DNA of 64,000 nucleotides from an uncultured Bacilli bacterium (GTDB taxonomy: Bacteria; Bacillota_I; Bacilli_A; RF39; UBA660). The position numbers and the translations under genes were made by a program. Position 1 is the first letter of the stretch; the number at the start of each line of letters is the position of its first letter. Location: positions 62,001-126,000 of the forward strand of contig CAJTZU010000001.1 of NCBI GenBank assembly GCA_910584165.1, written 5' to 3'. The notes below the pieces were generated by a model, which saw only the letters and a list, made by a program, of their open reading frames with translations, was not told where the DNA came from and did no database searches. Of this stretch, positions 53,462 to 61,648 are shown piece by piece.

Positions 53462-53470
53462 ACTATCACC

Positions 53471-53713
53471 CTATCTATTATTGCTCATTATGTATTGATA
53501 AATTTCTTCATTAGAAGCATTGAAAATATCGCTTACCATCTGATGTAATAGCAAGTCTTGCGATTCCATCCATCGATTCTTAATAAGATAAATCCAAATT
53601 TCTTCTTTTGAAATATTATGATAACCATTCTTTTTTAACTCATCTACTTTACTAGCAAGAGCCGGTTCTAAACGGTTATATAAATCTTTTAGGCTAGAAA
53701 ATTCTATCTCCAT
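53471..53713 (-). CDS. comN: ComN-like post-transcriptional regulator
   Basis: 80 residues, all helical: LKDLYNRLEPALASKVDELKKNGYHNISKEEIWIYLIKNRW, then MVSDIFNASNEEIYQYIM. Both sequence pattern and gene order (spoVB-comN-secDF) match Bacillus ComN (PF13797), a small protein that affects localisation of comE mRNA. It starts at ATG with its own divergent promoter shared with spoVB. Confidence 0.82.
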   Translation of the reverse strand: MEIEFSSLKDLYNRLEPALASKVDELKKNGYHNISKEEIWIYLIKNRWMESQDLLLHQMVSDIFNASNEEIYQYIMSNNR

Positions 53714-53770
53714 TTCTATTCCCCCACACTTTTACATATAATATTATATACTAAAATAGTGTCTTTTGAA
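53714..53770. promoter_or_regulatory. Divergent comN/spoVB promoter region with a palindromic -10
   Basis: TATAATATTATA (53737-53748) is a perfect palindrome giving a TATAAT -10 on each strand (53737-53742 plus, 53743-53748 minus). The minus-strand -35 may be TTCAAA with 16-bp spacing; the plus-strand -35 is weak. The two genes are therefore likely to compete for RNA polymerase. Confidence 0.45.
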
Positions 53771-53780
53771 AAGGAGAAAC

Positions 53781-55085
53781 ATGAAAAAAAGTAAATTTAT
53801 TCAATCTAGTATCCTATTACTAATAGGTGGATTCATGACAAAAGTCTTAGGAATGCTTTCTAGAATCGTCCTAACAAGAAAATTAGGAACACTTGGAATG
53901 GGAACCTATTCTTTGTTAATGCCAACCTTTATGCTTTTCTTATCTATTAGTGGAATGGGACTTTCTACCGCTTTAAATGTCTTAATAGCAACTGATAAAT
54001 ACAATAATAAAAACTTATTAATTACTTCATTAATGCTATCCTTTTTTATGAATATCATTATTTCAATTATAATTCTCATTAGTGGGGATTTCCTAGTTAA
54101 TCAGTTATTACATGAACCAATTCTTTATTTTCCACTTCTTTCTATTTTATTTGTATTACCTTTCATTTCTATTTCCAATATTTTTAGAAGTTATTTCTTT
54201 GCAAAAGAAAGAATGATACCTCATGTATTTAGTAATATTTTGGAGGATTTATGGAAACTACTACTAATTATTGGTTGTATGAACTTCTTTTTAAATTCAT
54301 TAGAGCAAGCGCTTACTTTTTTAATGATGACAAATATTCTTTGCGAATTTTCGTCTATTATCATTTTTTTGATTTGTTTTCCAAAATTTCAGCTTCATAA
54401 AGAAGATTTTCGTTTACAAATGCAAACATTAAAAGCAATTTTTAAAATTTCTATTCCTACTACTATTTCCAGATTGATAGGCTCCATTACCTATTTTCTA
54501 GAGCCCATTATTCTTACTACTATTTTATTAAAACTCGGTTACTCTAAAAATACCATTATCACAGAATATGGAACAATTAATGGCTATGTTCTTCCCATTT
54601 TAATGTTGCCATCCTTTTTTACAAATGCAATTTCTCAAGCACTAATGCCAATTATTAGTAAATATTATCATAAGAAAGATTTTGCTTATGTTAAAAGAAA
54701 GCTATTACAAGCAATTGGTATTTCTCTTACAATTGGAGTCACTTATTCTGTTATATGCTTCTTTTATCACTCTGAATTATTAGAATTTCTATATCAGACA
54801 AACGTTGGCAGTGAATATATCCTATTTCTAATTCCTGTTTTCATTTTTTACTATTTAGAGGGTCCTTTACTCACCACCCTTCAAGCTATGAATAAAGCAA
54901 ATCTAAATCTTAAAATTTCTTGCGTTAATTTCTTTATACGCACCATTTTATTATCTATATTAACTTTCTTTTCTATTGGCATGTATGGTCTTTTGATTGC
55001 CCTTAGTATTAATATTCTATTTACAGTTGTTTATTCAACCTACAAAATTAGACAATCTTTACATTTCTCTAAAACCATTATATAA
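53781..55085 (+). CDS. spoVB: SpoVB-like lipid flippase (stage V sporulation protein B)
   Basis: About 434 residues with some 12 membrane helices, shorter than the roughly 518 residues of Bacillus SpoVB. The start (SKFIQSSILLLIGGFMTKVLGMLSRIVLTRKLG) is characteristic of the SpoVB/MurJ/MOP flippase group, as are GMGTYSLLMP and the later SKYYHKKDF. SpoVB is needed for spore cortex synthesis. ATG at 53781 is chosen because AAGGAG lies 5 nt upstream; a TTG at 53766 would overlap that site. Context (spoVB-comN-secDF) supports the name. Confidence 0.85.
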   Translation: MKKSKFIQSSILLLIGGFMTKVLGMLSRIVLTRKLGTLGMGTYSLLMPTFMLFLSISGMGLSTALNVLIATDKYNNKNLLITSLMLSFFMNIIISIIILISGDFLVNQLLHEPILYFPLLSILFVLPFISISNIFRSYFFAKERMIPHVFSNILEDLWKLLLIIGCMNFFLNSLEQALTFLMMTNILCEFSSIIIFLICFPKFQLHKEDFRLQMQTLKAIFKISIPTTISRLIGSITYFLEPIILTTILLKLGYSKNTIITEYGTINGYVLPILMLPSFFTNAISQALMPIISKYYHKKDFAYVKRKLLQAIGISLTIGVTYSVICFFYHSELLEFLYQTNVGSEYILFLIPVFIFYYLEGPLLTTLQAMNKANLNLKISCVNFFIRTILLSILTFFSIGMYGLLIALSINILFTVVYSTYKIRQSLHFSKTII

Positions 55086-55108
55086 TGATAATAGAGGTGA
55101 ACTAGAAA

Positions 55109-55867
55109 ATGAATGATAGAGAACAATCATTGAAAAATAGAGGTATTGGAATTTACAATACCAGTTATCGTAGAAAAGATGATACAGGACTTTATAAAGG
55201 AAAAAAAACAACTTTTAAAATCAAAAAAAGAAGAGTGTTTGCAGGAGCTTTAATTGCTATTAATTTAATGTTAGTCTTATCTTATCATAATGCCAGAAAG
55301 GAATTAGCAGATGCTAAAACACCTACGATACCAACTGTTCATATTTTAACAGAAACAGTAGAAGTTGCAGACTATGGGGATACCATTTATGATATTGCTT
55401 CTGAATATTATAATAATGCCTATACAGGCATCTACCCCACTTTAAATGACTATGCAACAGTTATTCAAGAACAAAATGGTATTCAAAATCCTACTAGGCT
55501 TGAGCAAGGAGATTCTTTAAGAATACCTGTTATTACATCTAATCAAAATGATCATTTTATAAGAGCTTTACAAATTCAACAAGAAATTGACGAAATAAAA
55601 AAAAGTGAGTACTGGGTAGAATATACAATACAATTTGGAGATACGATTTCTGATCTTGCTGCTAAAGCTAGCGGAGACTTTAGGGAAACTCCTCTTTTAA
55701 CAAAAAAGATTATAGCAAAAAATAATCTTTCGGGTATCCTTAGAGAGGGAATTACTATTTATATCATTAATCCAAAACTTGGTCCACTAAAAATAGAATT
55801 ACAAAAAGTTCAAGACCAATTTCAACAATCTTTAAAAGAAACGGAGGAGATAACAAAGACAAAATAA
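55109..55867 (+). CDS. Membrane-anchored protein with two LysM-like domains
   Basis: 252 residues. A basic cytosolic N-terminus of about 45 residues, one membrane helix (VFAGALIAINLMLVLSY, about 46-63) and an external part with two LysM-like units: VEVADYGDTIYDIASEYYN through LEQGDSLRIPVI, and YWVEYTIQFGDTISDLAAKASGD through REGITIYIINP. LysM binds peptidoglycan glycan strands. It lies 24 bp downstream of spoVB and could act with it in cortex or wall synthesis. No enzymatic domain. GAGGTG is the ribosome binding site. Confidence 0.75.
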   Translation: MNDREQSLKNRGIGIYNTSYRRKDDTGLYKGKKTTFKIKKRRVFAGALIAINLMLVLSYHNARKELADAKTPTIPTVHILTETVEVADYGDTIYDIASEYYNNAYTGIYPTLNDYATVIQEQNGIQNPTRLEQGDSLRIPVITSNQNDHFIRALQIQQEIDEIKKSEYWVEYTIQFGDTISDLAAKASGDFRETPLLTKKIIAKNNLSGILREGITIYIINPKLGPLKIELQKVQDQFQQSLKETEEITKTK

Positions 55868-55890
55868 AAAACCGATAACGGTTTTTTTAT
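55863..55890. terminator. Bidirectional terminator between the LysM gene and folD
   Basis: A 9-bp stem AAAAAACCG/CGGTTTTTT (55866-55874 with 55879-55887), 4-nt loop and A and U tracts on both sides, serving the converging transcripts. Confidence 0.88.
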
Positions 55891-56729
55891 TTTGCAACTG
55901 GTTTATTATTATAACATGTAATAATATTTTCAAGTAGCATTGCAACAGTCATTGGTCCAACTCCTTTTGGAACAGGGGTAATAAAAGATGCCTTTTTAGA
56001 GACCTTATCAAAATCAACATCTCCACATAGTTTTCCATCTACACGATTAACTCCTACATCAATAACAACTGCTCCTTCTTTAACCATATCCTCTGTAATC
56101 ATTTTAGGAGATCCTACTGCTGCTACTAATATATCTGCTTGTTTTGTTATTTCTTTTAAATTTGTAGTTTTACTATGGCAAACAGTTACTGTTGCATCTT
56201 TCGCTAACATTAAAGTAGATAAAGGTCTACCAACTAGTTTTCCTCTACCAACAATTACTACATGCTTCCCTTCTAAAGAAATTTCATATTCCTCTAGCAT
56301 TCTCATAACTCCTAATGGAGTACAAGGAACAAGTGTCTTTCTACCATTAATCATTCTTCCAGTATTGATATCTGTTAATCCATCAACATCTTTACTATTA
56401 CTAATAGAATTTGCTATTCTTTTTTCATTATAACGTTCTGGAAGTGGTAGTTGTACTAAAATACCATTTACATAATCATCATTGTTTAATTCTTTAATTT
56501 TATTAATTATTGTTAATTCTGGAGTGTCATCATCAAATTTATAATGTCTAAAGTAAACCCCTACACTATTACAAGCCTTTTCTTTTCTTTTTATGTAAGA
56601 GTTACTTGCGGGGTCATCTCCTACCTGAATAACAGCTACACTAGGTCTTATCATACAACTTTTTAATTGCTGTTTCATCTCTTCCTGTATTTTTAAACTT
56701 AATGATTCTCCATCCATTATTGTACTCAT
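55887..56729 (-). CDS. folD: Bifunctional methylenetetrahydrofolate dehydrogenase/cyclohydrolase
   Basis: 280 residues, the normal length. Family motifs are SNSYIKRKEKACNSVGV (catalytic Lys), GILVQLPLPERYNEKRIA (QLPLP), DVDGLTDINTGRM, PCTPLGVMRMLEEY, VVIVGRGKLVGRPLSTLML (NADP-binding, GRGxxVGxP) and the C-terminal VPKGVGPMTVAMLLENI (PGGVGPMT variant with Lys for Gly). It interconverts methylene-, methenyl- and formyl-tetrahydrofolate. Monocistronic with its own promoter. Confidence 0.97.
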   Translation of the reverse strand: MSTIMDGESLSLKIQEEMKQQLKSCMIRPSVAVIQVGDDPASNSYIKRKEKACNSVGVYFRHYKFDDDTPELTIINKIKELNNDDYVNGILVQLPLPERYNEKRIANSISNSKDVDGLTDINTGRMINGRKTLVPCTPLGVMRMLEEYEISLEGKHVVIVGRGKLVGRPLSTLMLAKDATVTVCHSKTTNLKEITKQADILVAAVGSPKMITEDMVKEGAVVIDVGVNRVDGKLCGDVDFDKVSKKASFITPVPKGVGPMTVAMLLENIITCYNNKPVAK

Positions 56730-56777
56730 ATTATCACCTCAAAAATGTTCTGGTAGTTTTGCCTACCATCTACCTTA

Positions 56778-56805
56778 ATTATAACAAAAAAGAATAAATT
56801 TCAAA
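56778..56805 (-). promoter_or_regulatory. Promoter and short leader of folD
   Basis: Minus-strand -35 TTTGAA (56800-56805), 16-bp spacer, -10 TATAAT (56778-56783). The transcript starts near a small hairpin GGTAG/CTACC (56747-56762) upstream of a GAGGTGAT ribosome binding site. Confidence 0.65.
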
Positions 56806-56807
56806 CA

Positions 56808-56850
56808 AAAAAGTGATAGCTTTACACTTTTTATAGAATTTTGTGTAAAG
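56808..56850. terminator. Overlapping alternative hairpins upstream of folD
   Basis: AAAAAGTG (56808-56815) pairs with CACTTTTT (56825-56832). CTTTACAC and GTGTAAAG (about 56819-56850) form another stem that shares bases with the first, so they are mutually exclusive. They lie between the teichoic-acid exporter terminator and the folD promoter and probably act as a second terminator. Confidence 0.5.
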
Positions 56851-56882
56851 AAAAAAAGAAAACTACGAAAATTCGTAGTTTA
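56851..56882 (-). terminator. Intrinsic terminator of the tagGH unit
   Basis: A 10-bp stem AAACTACGAA/TTCGTAGTTT (56860-56869 with 56872-56881) followed by a U-rich tail on the minus strand, overlapping the end of tagH. Confidence 0.85.
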
Positions 56883-57635
56883 TTGTTTCATAAATTCCTT
56901 ATATTTTGGCAATACTTCTTCCACTGGACCATGCTCCATAAAACATCCATCATTAATCCATAATACTTCATTACATAAACTCGCAATTGTATCCATATTG
57001 TGGGAAACAATTAAAACGGTTCTATGCTCATCAGAAATTAATTCTTTCATTTTATTATAACTCTTTTCTTTAAATTGAGCATCTCCAACACTAAGAACCT
57101 CATCAATTAGCATAACATCTGTCTCTAAAATGGCAGTAATGGCAAAAGCTAATTTAGAGTACATTCCTGAAGAATACGTTTTAACTGGTTTATGAATGAA
57201 ATCACCAATATCCGCAAATGCAATAATTTCTTTTTCTTTTTCTCTTATTTGTTCCTCAGAAAATCCCAAAAGCATTCCAGATAAATAAATATTTTCTTTT
57301 CCTGTTAGTTTTTTATTAAATCCTACTCCAATGGATAATAAAGAAACAGAATTGCCATGTAAATCTATCATACCCTTATCTGGAGAAAAAATTCCAGCAA
57401 TTGCCCTTAGCATAGTAGATTTTCCAGAACCATTTCTACCGACAATTCCTAAGATTTTTCCTTCTTCCAGTTCAAAATTAATGCCTTTTAAAGCTGGAAA
57501 TAATTCTACCCTTGATTTCATCTTTGACCAAGAAGCACGAATAGAAGTCTTCTTTAAACCACGGTAAGTAATATAAAGATCTTGTACTGTAACAGCAATT
57601 TTCTTCTTAGAATTTTCCTTTTCTACCTTTTTCAT
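56880..57635 (-). CDS. tagH: Teichoic acid/polysaccharide ABC exporter ATP-binding protein
   Basis: A 251-residue ABC ATPase of the TagH/Wzt group. The N-terminal VQDLYITYRGLKKTSIRASW leads into Walker A GIVGRNGSGKSTML, the Q-loop region, signature YSSGMYSKLAFA and Walker B DVMLIDEVLSVGDAQFKEKS, with the switch His in VLIVSHNMDTI. It lacks the C-terminal extension of some TagH and Wzt proteins. With TagG it exports lipid-linked wall teichoic acid or a similar polymer. It overlaps tagG by one base. Confidence 0.88.
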   Translation of the reverse strand: MKKVEKENSKKKIAVTVQDLYITYRGLKKTSIRASWSKMKSRVELFPALKGINFELEEGKILGIVGRNGSGKSTMLRAIAGIFSPDKGMIDLHGNSVSLLSIGVGFNKKLTGKENIYLSGMLLGFSEEQIREKEKEIIAFADIGDFIHKPVKTYSSGMYSKLAFAITAILETDVMLIDEVLSVGDAQFKEKSYNKMKELISDEHRTVLIVSHNMDTIASLCNEVLWINDGCFMEHGPVEEVLPKYKEFMKQ

Positions 57636-58423
57636 TAAATCACCTTCGCATAACTATTTTCGTTTTTATGAATGACATGTACACCAATCATACAAAGTAG
57701 AATACCTATAATAAGCCAAATTCCAAGGCCTTCAAAACTTGGCAATTTTTGTTCTAAGAAGACCTTTCTAAGTTCATTCATACAAAACGCTATTGGATTA
57801 GCTCTCAATAATAGAAAACACAATGTTGGACGAGAAGATAATTTCGCAGAAATATTATAAAATACTCCTGATAAATAGAAAACCATCTTTAAGCCAATAT
57901 TCGTAAGATTTCCTAAATCATTCAAAGTAACTCCAAAATGCATTAATAATAATCCAATTCCAAAAGTAACAATATATAACACAATAAAAATAGGAATAAA
58001 GAACAACATATGCCATGTAAATGGAACATGCTGAAAAATCATAAGCGCTATAGCAATTAAAAAAGAAATTCCCATTTTAAATACATAAGTAAAAGATTTA
58101 GATAATAATAAAATATATTTTGGTATATAAACTTTCGTTACCAAATCCCTATTATTGATAATGAGTTTTACACTACCATTAATCATACGATTAAAGAAAT
58201 CCCATGCTGTTAATCCAATGAAAACAAAAGATGCAAAATACTTTTCATTATTTGGAAATACTACTCCAAATACAAAAGTATAAATAAGCATAAAACAAAG
58301 TGGCTCTATTACCCACCATAGCCAATTTAAATAAGAATCTGCTACTTCACTTTTTAACTCTGCCTTTGCTGAATAGATTGCATATTTATAATATTTTCTT
58401 AGATTGTAAAAAAATTTCTTCAT
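57635..58423 (-). CDS. tagG: Teichoic acid/polysaccharide ABC exporter permease
   Basis: 262 residues with six membrane helices of the ABC-2 permease type (TagG/RfbA/Wzm). The N-terminal amphipathic segment and YLNWLWWVIEPLCFMLIYTFVFGVVF motif, and the later FYLSGVFYNISA and ANPIAFCMNELRKV, are typical. It forms the channel for the TagH ATPase. It lies 1 bp downstream of the CorB-like membrane gene, so the three are one transcription unit. Confidence 0.88.
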   Translation of the reverse strand: MKKFFYNLRKYYKYAIYSAKAELKSEVADSYLNWLWWVIEPLCFMLIYTFVFGVVFPNNEKYFASFVFIGLTAWDFFNRMINGSVKLIINNRDLVTKVYIPKYILLLSKSFTYVFKMGISFLIAIALMIFQHVPFTWHMLFFIPIFIVLYIVTFGIGLLLMHFGVTLNDLGNLTNIGLKMVFYLSGVFYNISAKLSSRPTLCFLLLRANPIAFCMNELRKVFLEQKLPSFEGLGIWLIIGILLCMIGVHVIHKNENSYAKVI

Positions 58424-58424
58424 A

Positions 58425-58994
58425 CTATCCCTTCTTTCCTACATAAAAAATGCTTAATACTTTTGAAAATTGATATAAAATTTCATTACTCTTTTCCATA
58501 GCAATAGTTTTCTCAAATGCTTTACCACCTATCGTTAAAGCGGCAATAACCCCTGTAGTAATAAGAGAAGAAAGGAGCAAAGATACATTCCACATAGTAG
58601 AAACAGAAGTGGCAATAACAACACCTGCCGAACCAGATACGATTCCGCAAATATCTCCAATAACGTCATTACAGAAAGAAGAAACTTTACCAGCATTTCT
58701 TTTTAACATAACAGCTACTTTAGCAGGCTTTATTTTTCTAGCACTCATGGAGTGAAAAGGAGCCTCCTCAGCTGTTGCTACAGCCATCCCCACCATATCA
58801 AATAAGACACCAATTAATATAAATAATAAAACGATAATAGTACTTACCAATAGACTAGTCTTTTTTAAGGCCACTTCTGAAACAAAAGAAAATGTTACAG
58901 AAATAGCAAAAGCTAATAGTGCTAATTGTAAAGCCCATTTATATTCATTCCATTTACTATTCTTTTTATCTTGTTTATTTGACTTTGATTTCAC
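58425..58994 (-). CDS. Uncharacterised membrane protein in the teichoic acid export unit
   Basis: 189 residues. A basic hydrophilic N-terminus of about 18 residues precedes four hydrophobic helices (about 20-42, 48-70, 112-130 and 136-155), with NDVIGDICGIVSGSAGVVIA conserved-looking in the third. The second helix and following loop (LFDMVGMAVATAEEAPFHSMSARKI) vaguely resemble the DUF21/CNNM (CorB-like) membrane domain, but no CBS domain follows. It starts at GTG. It is the first gene of the tagGH transcript, so a link to polymer export is plausible. Confidence 0.55.
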   Translation of the reverse strand: MKSKSNKQDKKNSKWNEYKWALQLALLAFAISVTFSFVSEVALKKTSLLVSTIIVLLFILIGVLFDMVGMAVATAEEAPFHSMSARKIKPAKVAVMLKRNAGKVSSFCNDVIGDICGIVSGSAGVVIATSVSTMWNVSLLLSSLITTGVIAALTIGGKAFEKTIAMEKSNEILYQFSKVLSIFYVGKKG

Positions 58995-59021
58995 ATAAAT
59001 CCCCTTCTATATAACATTTTC

Positions 59022-59050
59022 ATTCTACATAATTTTCTTTTTTTTGTCAA
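59022..59050 (-). promoter_or_regulatory. Promoter of the membrane protein-tagG-tagH unit
   Basis: Minus-strand -35 TTGACA (59045-59050), 17-bp spacer and -10 TAGAAT (59022-59027). Confidence 0.75.
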
Positions 59051-59051
59051 T

Positions 59052-59999
59052 TTATTTTTTCAAGTCTTTCTCTGTCTCTTTCACAATATAAATTGGTCTT
59101 TTTTTCGTTTCTAAATAGGTCTTTGATAAATATTCACCAATAATACCAATACAGAATAGTTGAATACCTGATAAGAAAAACATAACACATATCATAGAAG
59201 GCCAACCAGATACTGGATCTCCCCAAATAAGTGTTTTCGCAATTATTACTAAAATAGCAATGAAGGAAACAAAACAAAAGAAAATTCCTAAAATAGCAGA
59301 AAGTAATAAAGGTACTGTAGAAAAGCCAACAATTCCCTCTATTGCATAAACTAATAATTTAAAGAAATTAAACTTAGAAGTTCCTGCCACTCTTTCAGTA
59401 TTTTCAAATTCTACCCATTTGGTATCAAATCCTACAAAACTAAAGAGACCCTTAGAATAACGGTTATACTCCTGCATCTCTAATACAGCATCTACCATTC
59501 TTCTTTTCATTAAACGAAAATCTCTTGCACCTGCCACCATCTCTGTTTTCGATAATTTAGAAATAATCGCATAAAAACATTTAGTACAAAATTTACGAAG
59601 AAAAGAATAACCATTTCTGCTAACGCTTCTTGCTGCTACACAATCATAACCTTCTTCCTGAATAGAACGATACATTTCTTCAATTAAATAAGGCGGATCT
59701 TGTAAATCAACATCCATAATCGTAACATAATCTCCTGTAGATGCTTTTAATCCTGCATACATAGCAGCTTCTTTTCCAAAATTTCTTGAAAATGCAATAT
59801 AGCGAACTCTTTTATCCTTCTTGGCTAATTCTCTCATTTCAGATAAAGACCTATCTTTTGAGCCATCATTTACATAAATCACTTCAAAAGTTAACTCCTT
59901 CATCTTGCTCATTGTTTTACTTAATTCTTGATAAAATAACTTAATATTTTCTTCTTCATTGTAGCAAGGAACTACAATAGAAATTGCTTCTTTTCTCAT
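59052..59999 (-). CDS. GtrB/CsbB-like undecaprenyl-phosphate glycosyltransferase
   Basis: 315 residues. A GT2 domain (ISIVVPCYNEEENIKLFYQ, IYVNDGSKDRS, SRNFGKEAAMYAGL and the IMDVDLQDPP DXD motif) is followed by two C-terminal membrane helices. This is the DPM1/GtrB/CsbB architecture, which loads a sugar onto undecaprenyl phosphate at the inner face. The product is normally flipped and used by a GT-C enzyme to decorate wall polymers. The overlapping gene at 59996-61504 is just such an enzyme. Confidence 0.88.
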   Translation of the reverse strand: MRKEAISIVVPCYNEEENIKLFYQELSKTMSKMKELTFEVIYVNDGSKDRSLSEMRELAKKDKRVRYIAFSRNFGKEAAMYAGLKASTGDYVTIMDVDLQDPPYLIEEMYRSIQEEGYDCVAARSVSRNGYSFLRKFCTKCFYAIISKLSKTEMVAGARDFRLMKRRMVDAVLEMQEYNRYSKGLFSFVGFDTKWVEFENTERVAGTSKFNFFKLLVYAIEGIVGFSTVPLLLSAILGIFFCFVSFIAILVIIAKTLIWGDPVSGWPSMICVMFFLSGIQLFCIGIIGEYLSKTYLETKKRPIYIVKETEKDLKK

Positions 60000-61504
60000 A
60001 AACTACTCCTTTTCTGAAATAAAATATATTTAAAATCAATTTCCTCAAACCTTTGTGATACTTCTTTTACAATTTTATAATTCCTATATAAATAAGGAAC
60101 AACAATAAGGTTTGAATCCCTTTCTTCTTTTACTCTCATAATAATAAAATCTACTTTTCCCTCTTGAATAACTTTATTTTGCGAGTCTTCCATCTCGGGG
60201 AATGCCGAATATTCAATATTGGCTTTTTCAAAATATTTCTCTGTTGGTAAAATATCAGCAATGGTATAAAAGCCTCCATCAATATTACCATAATAAAGCA
60301 TAGTAGGATTTTTTTCTTTATTCATAATATCTGCAAACTGATACTGCGCTAACGACTCTTTTTTAGTCCCTATAAAATAGGTATTTGGATTTAATGCATA
60401 AACAAATATCCAAAGGATAGGAATTAAAAAAAGAGTGAAATACTTATTTGGCATTTTTACTTTTTCACATAGATTTGCTACAAAAATACCAAATAAAATA
60501 ACAAATGGGCTAAGCACAAAGAAATAATATAAATGGCTTTTTAAACCAATATAGTTAAAAAAGAAGGTAAAAAGAAATAGAATAACAATTCCTAATTTCA
60601 TCCATCTTTTAATCACTTTTTTATCTCGTAGAAAAGCAATTAATCCAATTATTAAAGTGAACATATAAATAGAGTTTATATTCATATTTTCACAAAATAT
60701 TTTTCCTAAAAGAATAAGTCTATCTAAAAATGGTATCAAACTTTCAGAAGCAGGATAAATAAAAATATTTAAATAAAAATATGTATCCAATAAATCTACT
60801 AAAGCTCCTGTTATCCAAAAATAACTAAGAATAGGAATAGTTACTAATATCATGCCAAATAAATAAGCAAAAATAATAGAAAATATTTTTTTATATTGCT
60901 TAGAAATAACTAATAATATTCCTATAAAAAATACCCATCCAATCCAAAATCCTAATAAAATAAATTTTGTCCAAAGAATAATTCCTACTAGAATACCTTC
61001 ATAAAAATAAATTTTTGTTCCTTCCTTTAAATAATTTTTATCCTTTATTAAATAAAGGAAATGATAAAAACTAATAAAGAAACACGGCAGCATGATTTCT
61101 TCACATCCCCCACCATGTGTGAAGGATGGCATCGTCAATAAAATCGCTAATAAAAAAGGAGCTGCTGGATAAAATTGTTTTTCTCTTTCATACAATTTTA
61201 AAATTTTATAAAAATAAATTAATGAAAGAGTAAAAGAAAGAACTTCTATCAAATAAATTCCAAAAAATGTCCTATTAGAAATAAGGTACCCTATTCCATA
61301 GATAAAATAAAGAATGGGCCCCTTTTGCTCAAATAAATCTTTGAAAGGAACTAAACCATTCATCAATCCTTTGCCCATTGTAAAAAAAGCATTCGCATCT
61401 ACCCAATCATTAATAGGATAAATTGGAGAAGATTTTGTTCCAATTAATAAAAATAGAAATGATAAAAAAAGTGAATAAATAACTACTTTTCTTTTCTGTT
61501 CCAT
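59996..61504 (-). CDS. GT-C-type membrane glycosyltransferase (teichoic acid decoration, putative)
   Basis: About 502 residues with 11-12 membrane helices. After the first helix an external loop carries PINDWVDANAFFTMGKGLMNGLVPFKDLFEQKGP, the acidic first loop typical of GT39/ArnT/PMT-like GT-C enzymes, followed by a C-terminal external soluble domain of about 100 residues. It probably uses undecaprenyl-phosphate sugar made by the adjacent GtrB-like enzyme. ATG at 61504 is chosen because GGGAG lies 6 nt upstream; the GTG at 61516 overlaps that site. Overlap with the next gene is 4 nt. Confidence 0.75.
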   Translation of the reverse strand: MEQKRKVVIYSLFLSFLFLLIGTKSSPIYPINDWVDANAFFTMGKGLMNGLVPFKDLFEQKGPILYFIYGIGYLISNRTFFGIYLIEVLSFTLSLIYFYKILKLYEREKQFYPAAPFLLAILLTMPSFTHGGGCEEIMLPCFFISFYHFLYLIKDKNYLKEGTKIYFYEGILVGIILWTKFILLGFWIGWVFFIGILLVISKQYKKIFSIIFAYLFGMILVTIPILSYFWITGALVDLLDTYFYLNIFIYPASESLIPFLDRLILLGKIFCENMNINSIYMFTLIIGLIAFLRDKKVIKRWMKLGIVILFLFTFFFNYIGLKSHLYYFFVLSPFVILFGIFVANLCEKVKMPNKYFTLFLIPILWIFVYALNPNTYFIGTKKESLAQYQFADIMNKEKNPTMLYYGNIDGGFYTIADILPTEKYFEKANIEYSAFPEMEDSQNKVIQEGKVDFIIMRVKEERDSNLIVVPYLYRNYKIVKEVSQRFEEIDFKYILFQKRSSL

Positions 61505-61523
61505 AAGTTCTCCCACTAAAAAA

Positions 61524-61552
61524 ATTATACCATTTTTCTACTTATAACACAA
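61524..61552 (-). promoter_or_regulatory. Promoter of the GT-C/GtrB-like pair
   Basis: Minus-strand -35 TTGTGT (61547-61552), 17-bp spacer ending TGG (extended -10) and -10 TATAAT (61524-61529). Confidence 0.75.
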
Positions 61553-61620
61553 TTCTTTTCTATTATAAAAATAAACATTTAATGAAGAAGTAGATTTTTC
61601 TTAGATTTGGCACTCCACAC

Positions 61621-61648
61621 ACGAAAAAAAGGACATAGTCCTTTTTAT
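61621..61648. terminator. Terminator of the long structured RNA
   Basis: Minus-strand AAAAAGGAC-TAT-GTCCTTTTTTTT (about 61624-61645): a short G-C core with A and U arms and a U8 run. It is nearly symmetric but stronger on the minus strand. Confidence 0.85.

Noticed and set aside
56740..56790. Tetrahydrofolate riboswitch upstream of folD
   Set aside because: The leader is only about 40 nt and has a single small hairpin. The conserved THF riboswitch junctions are absent.
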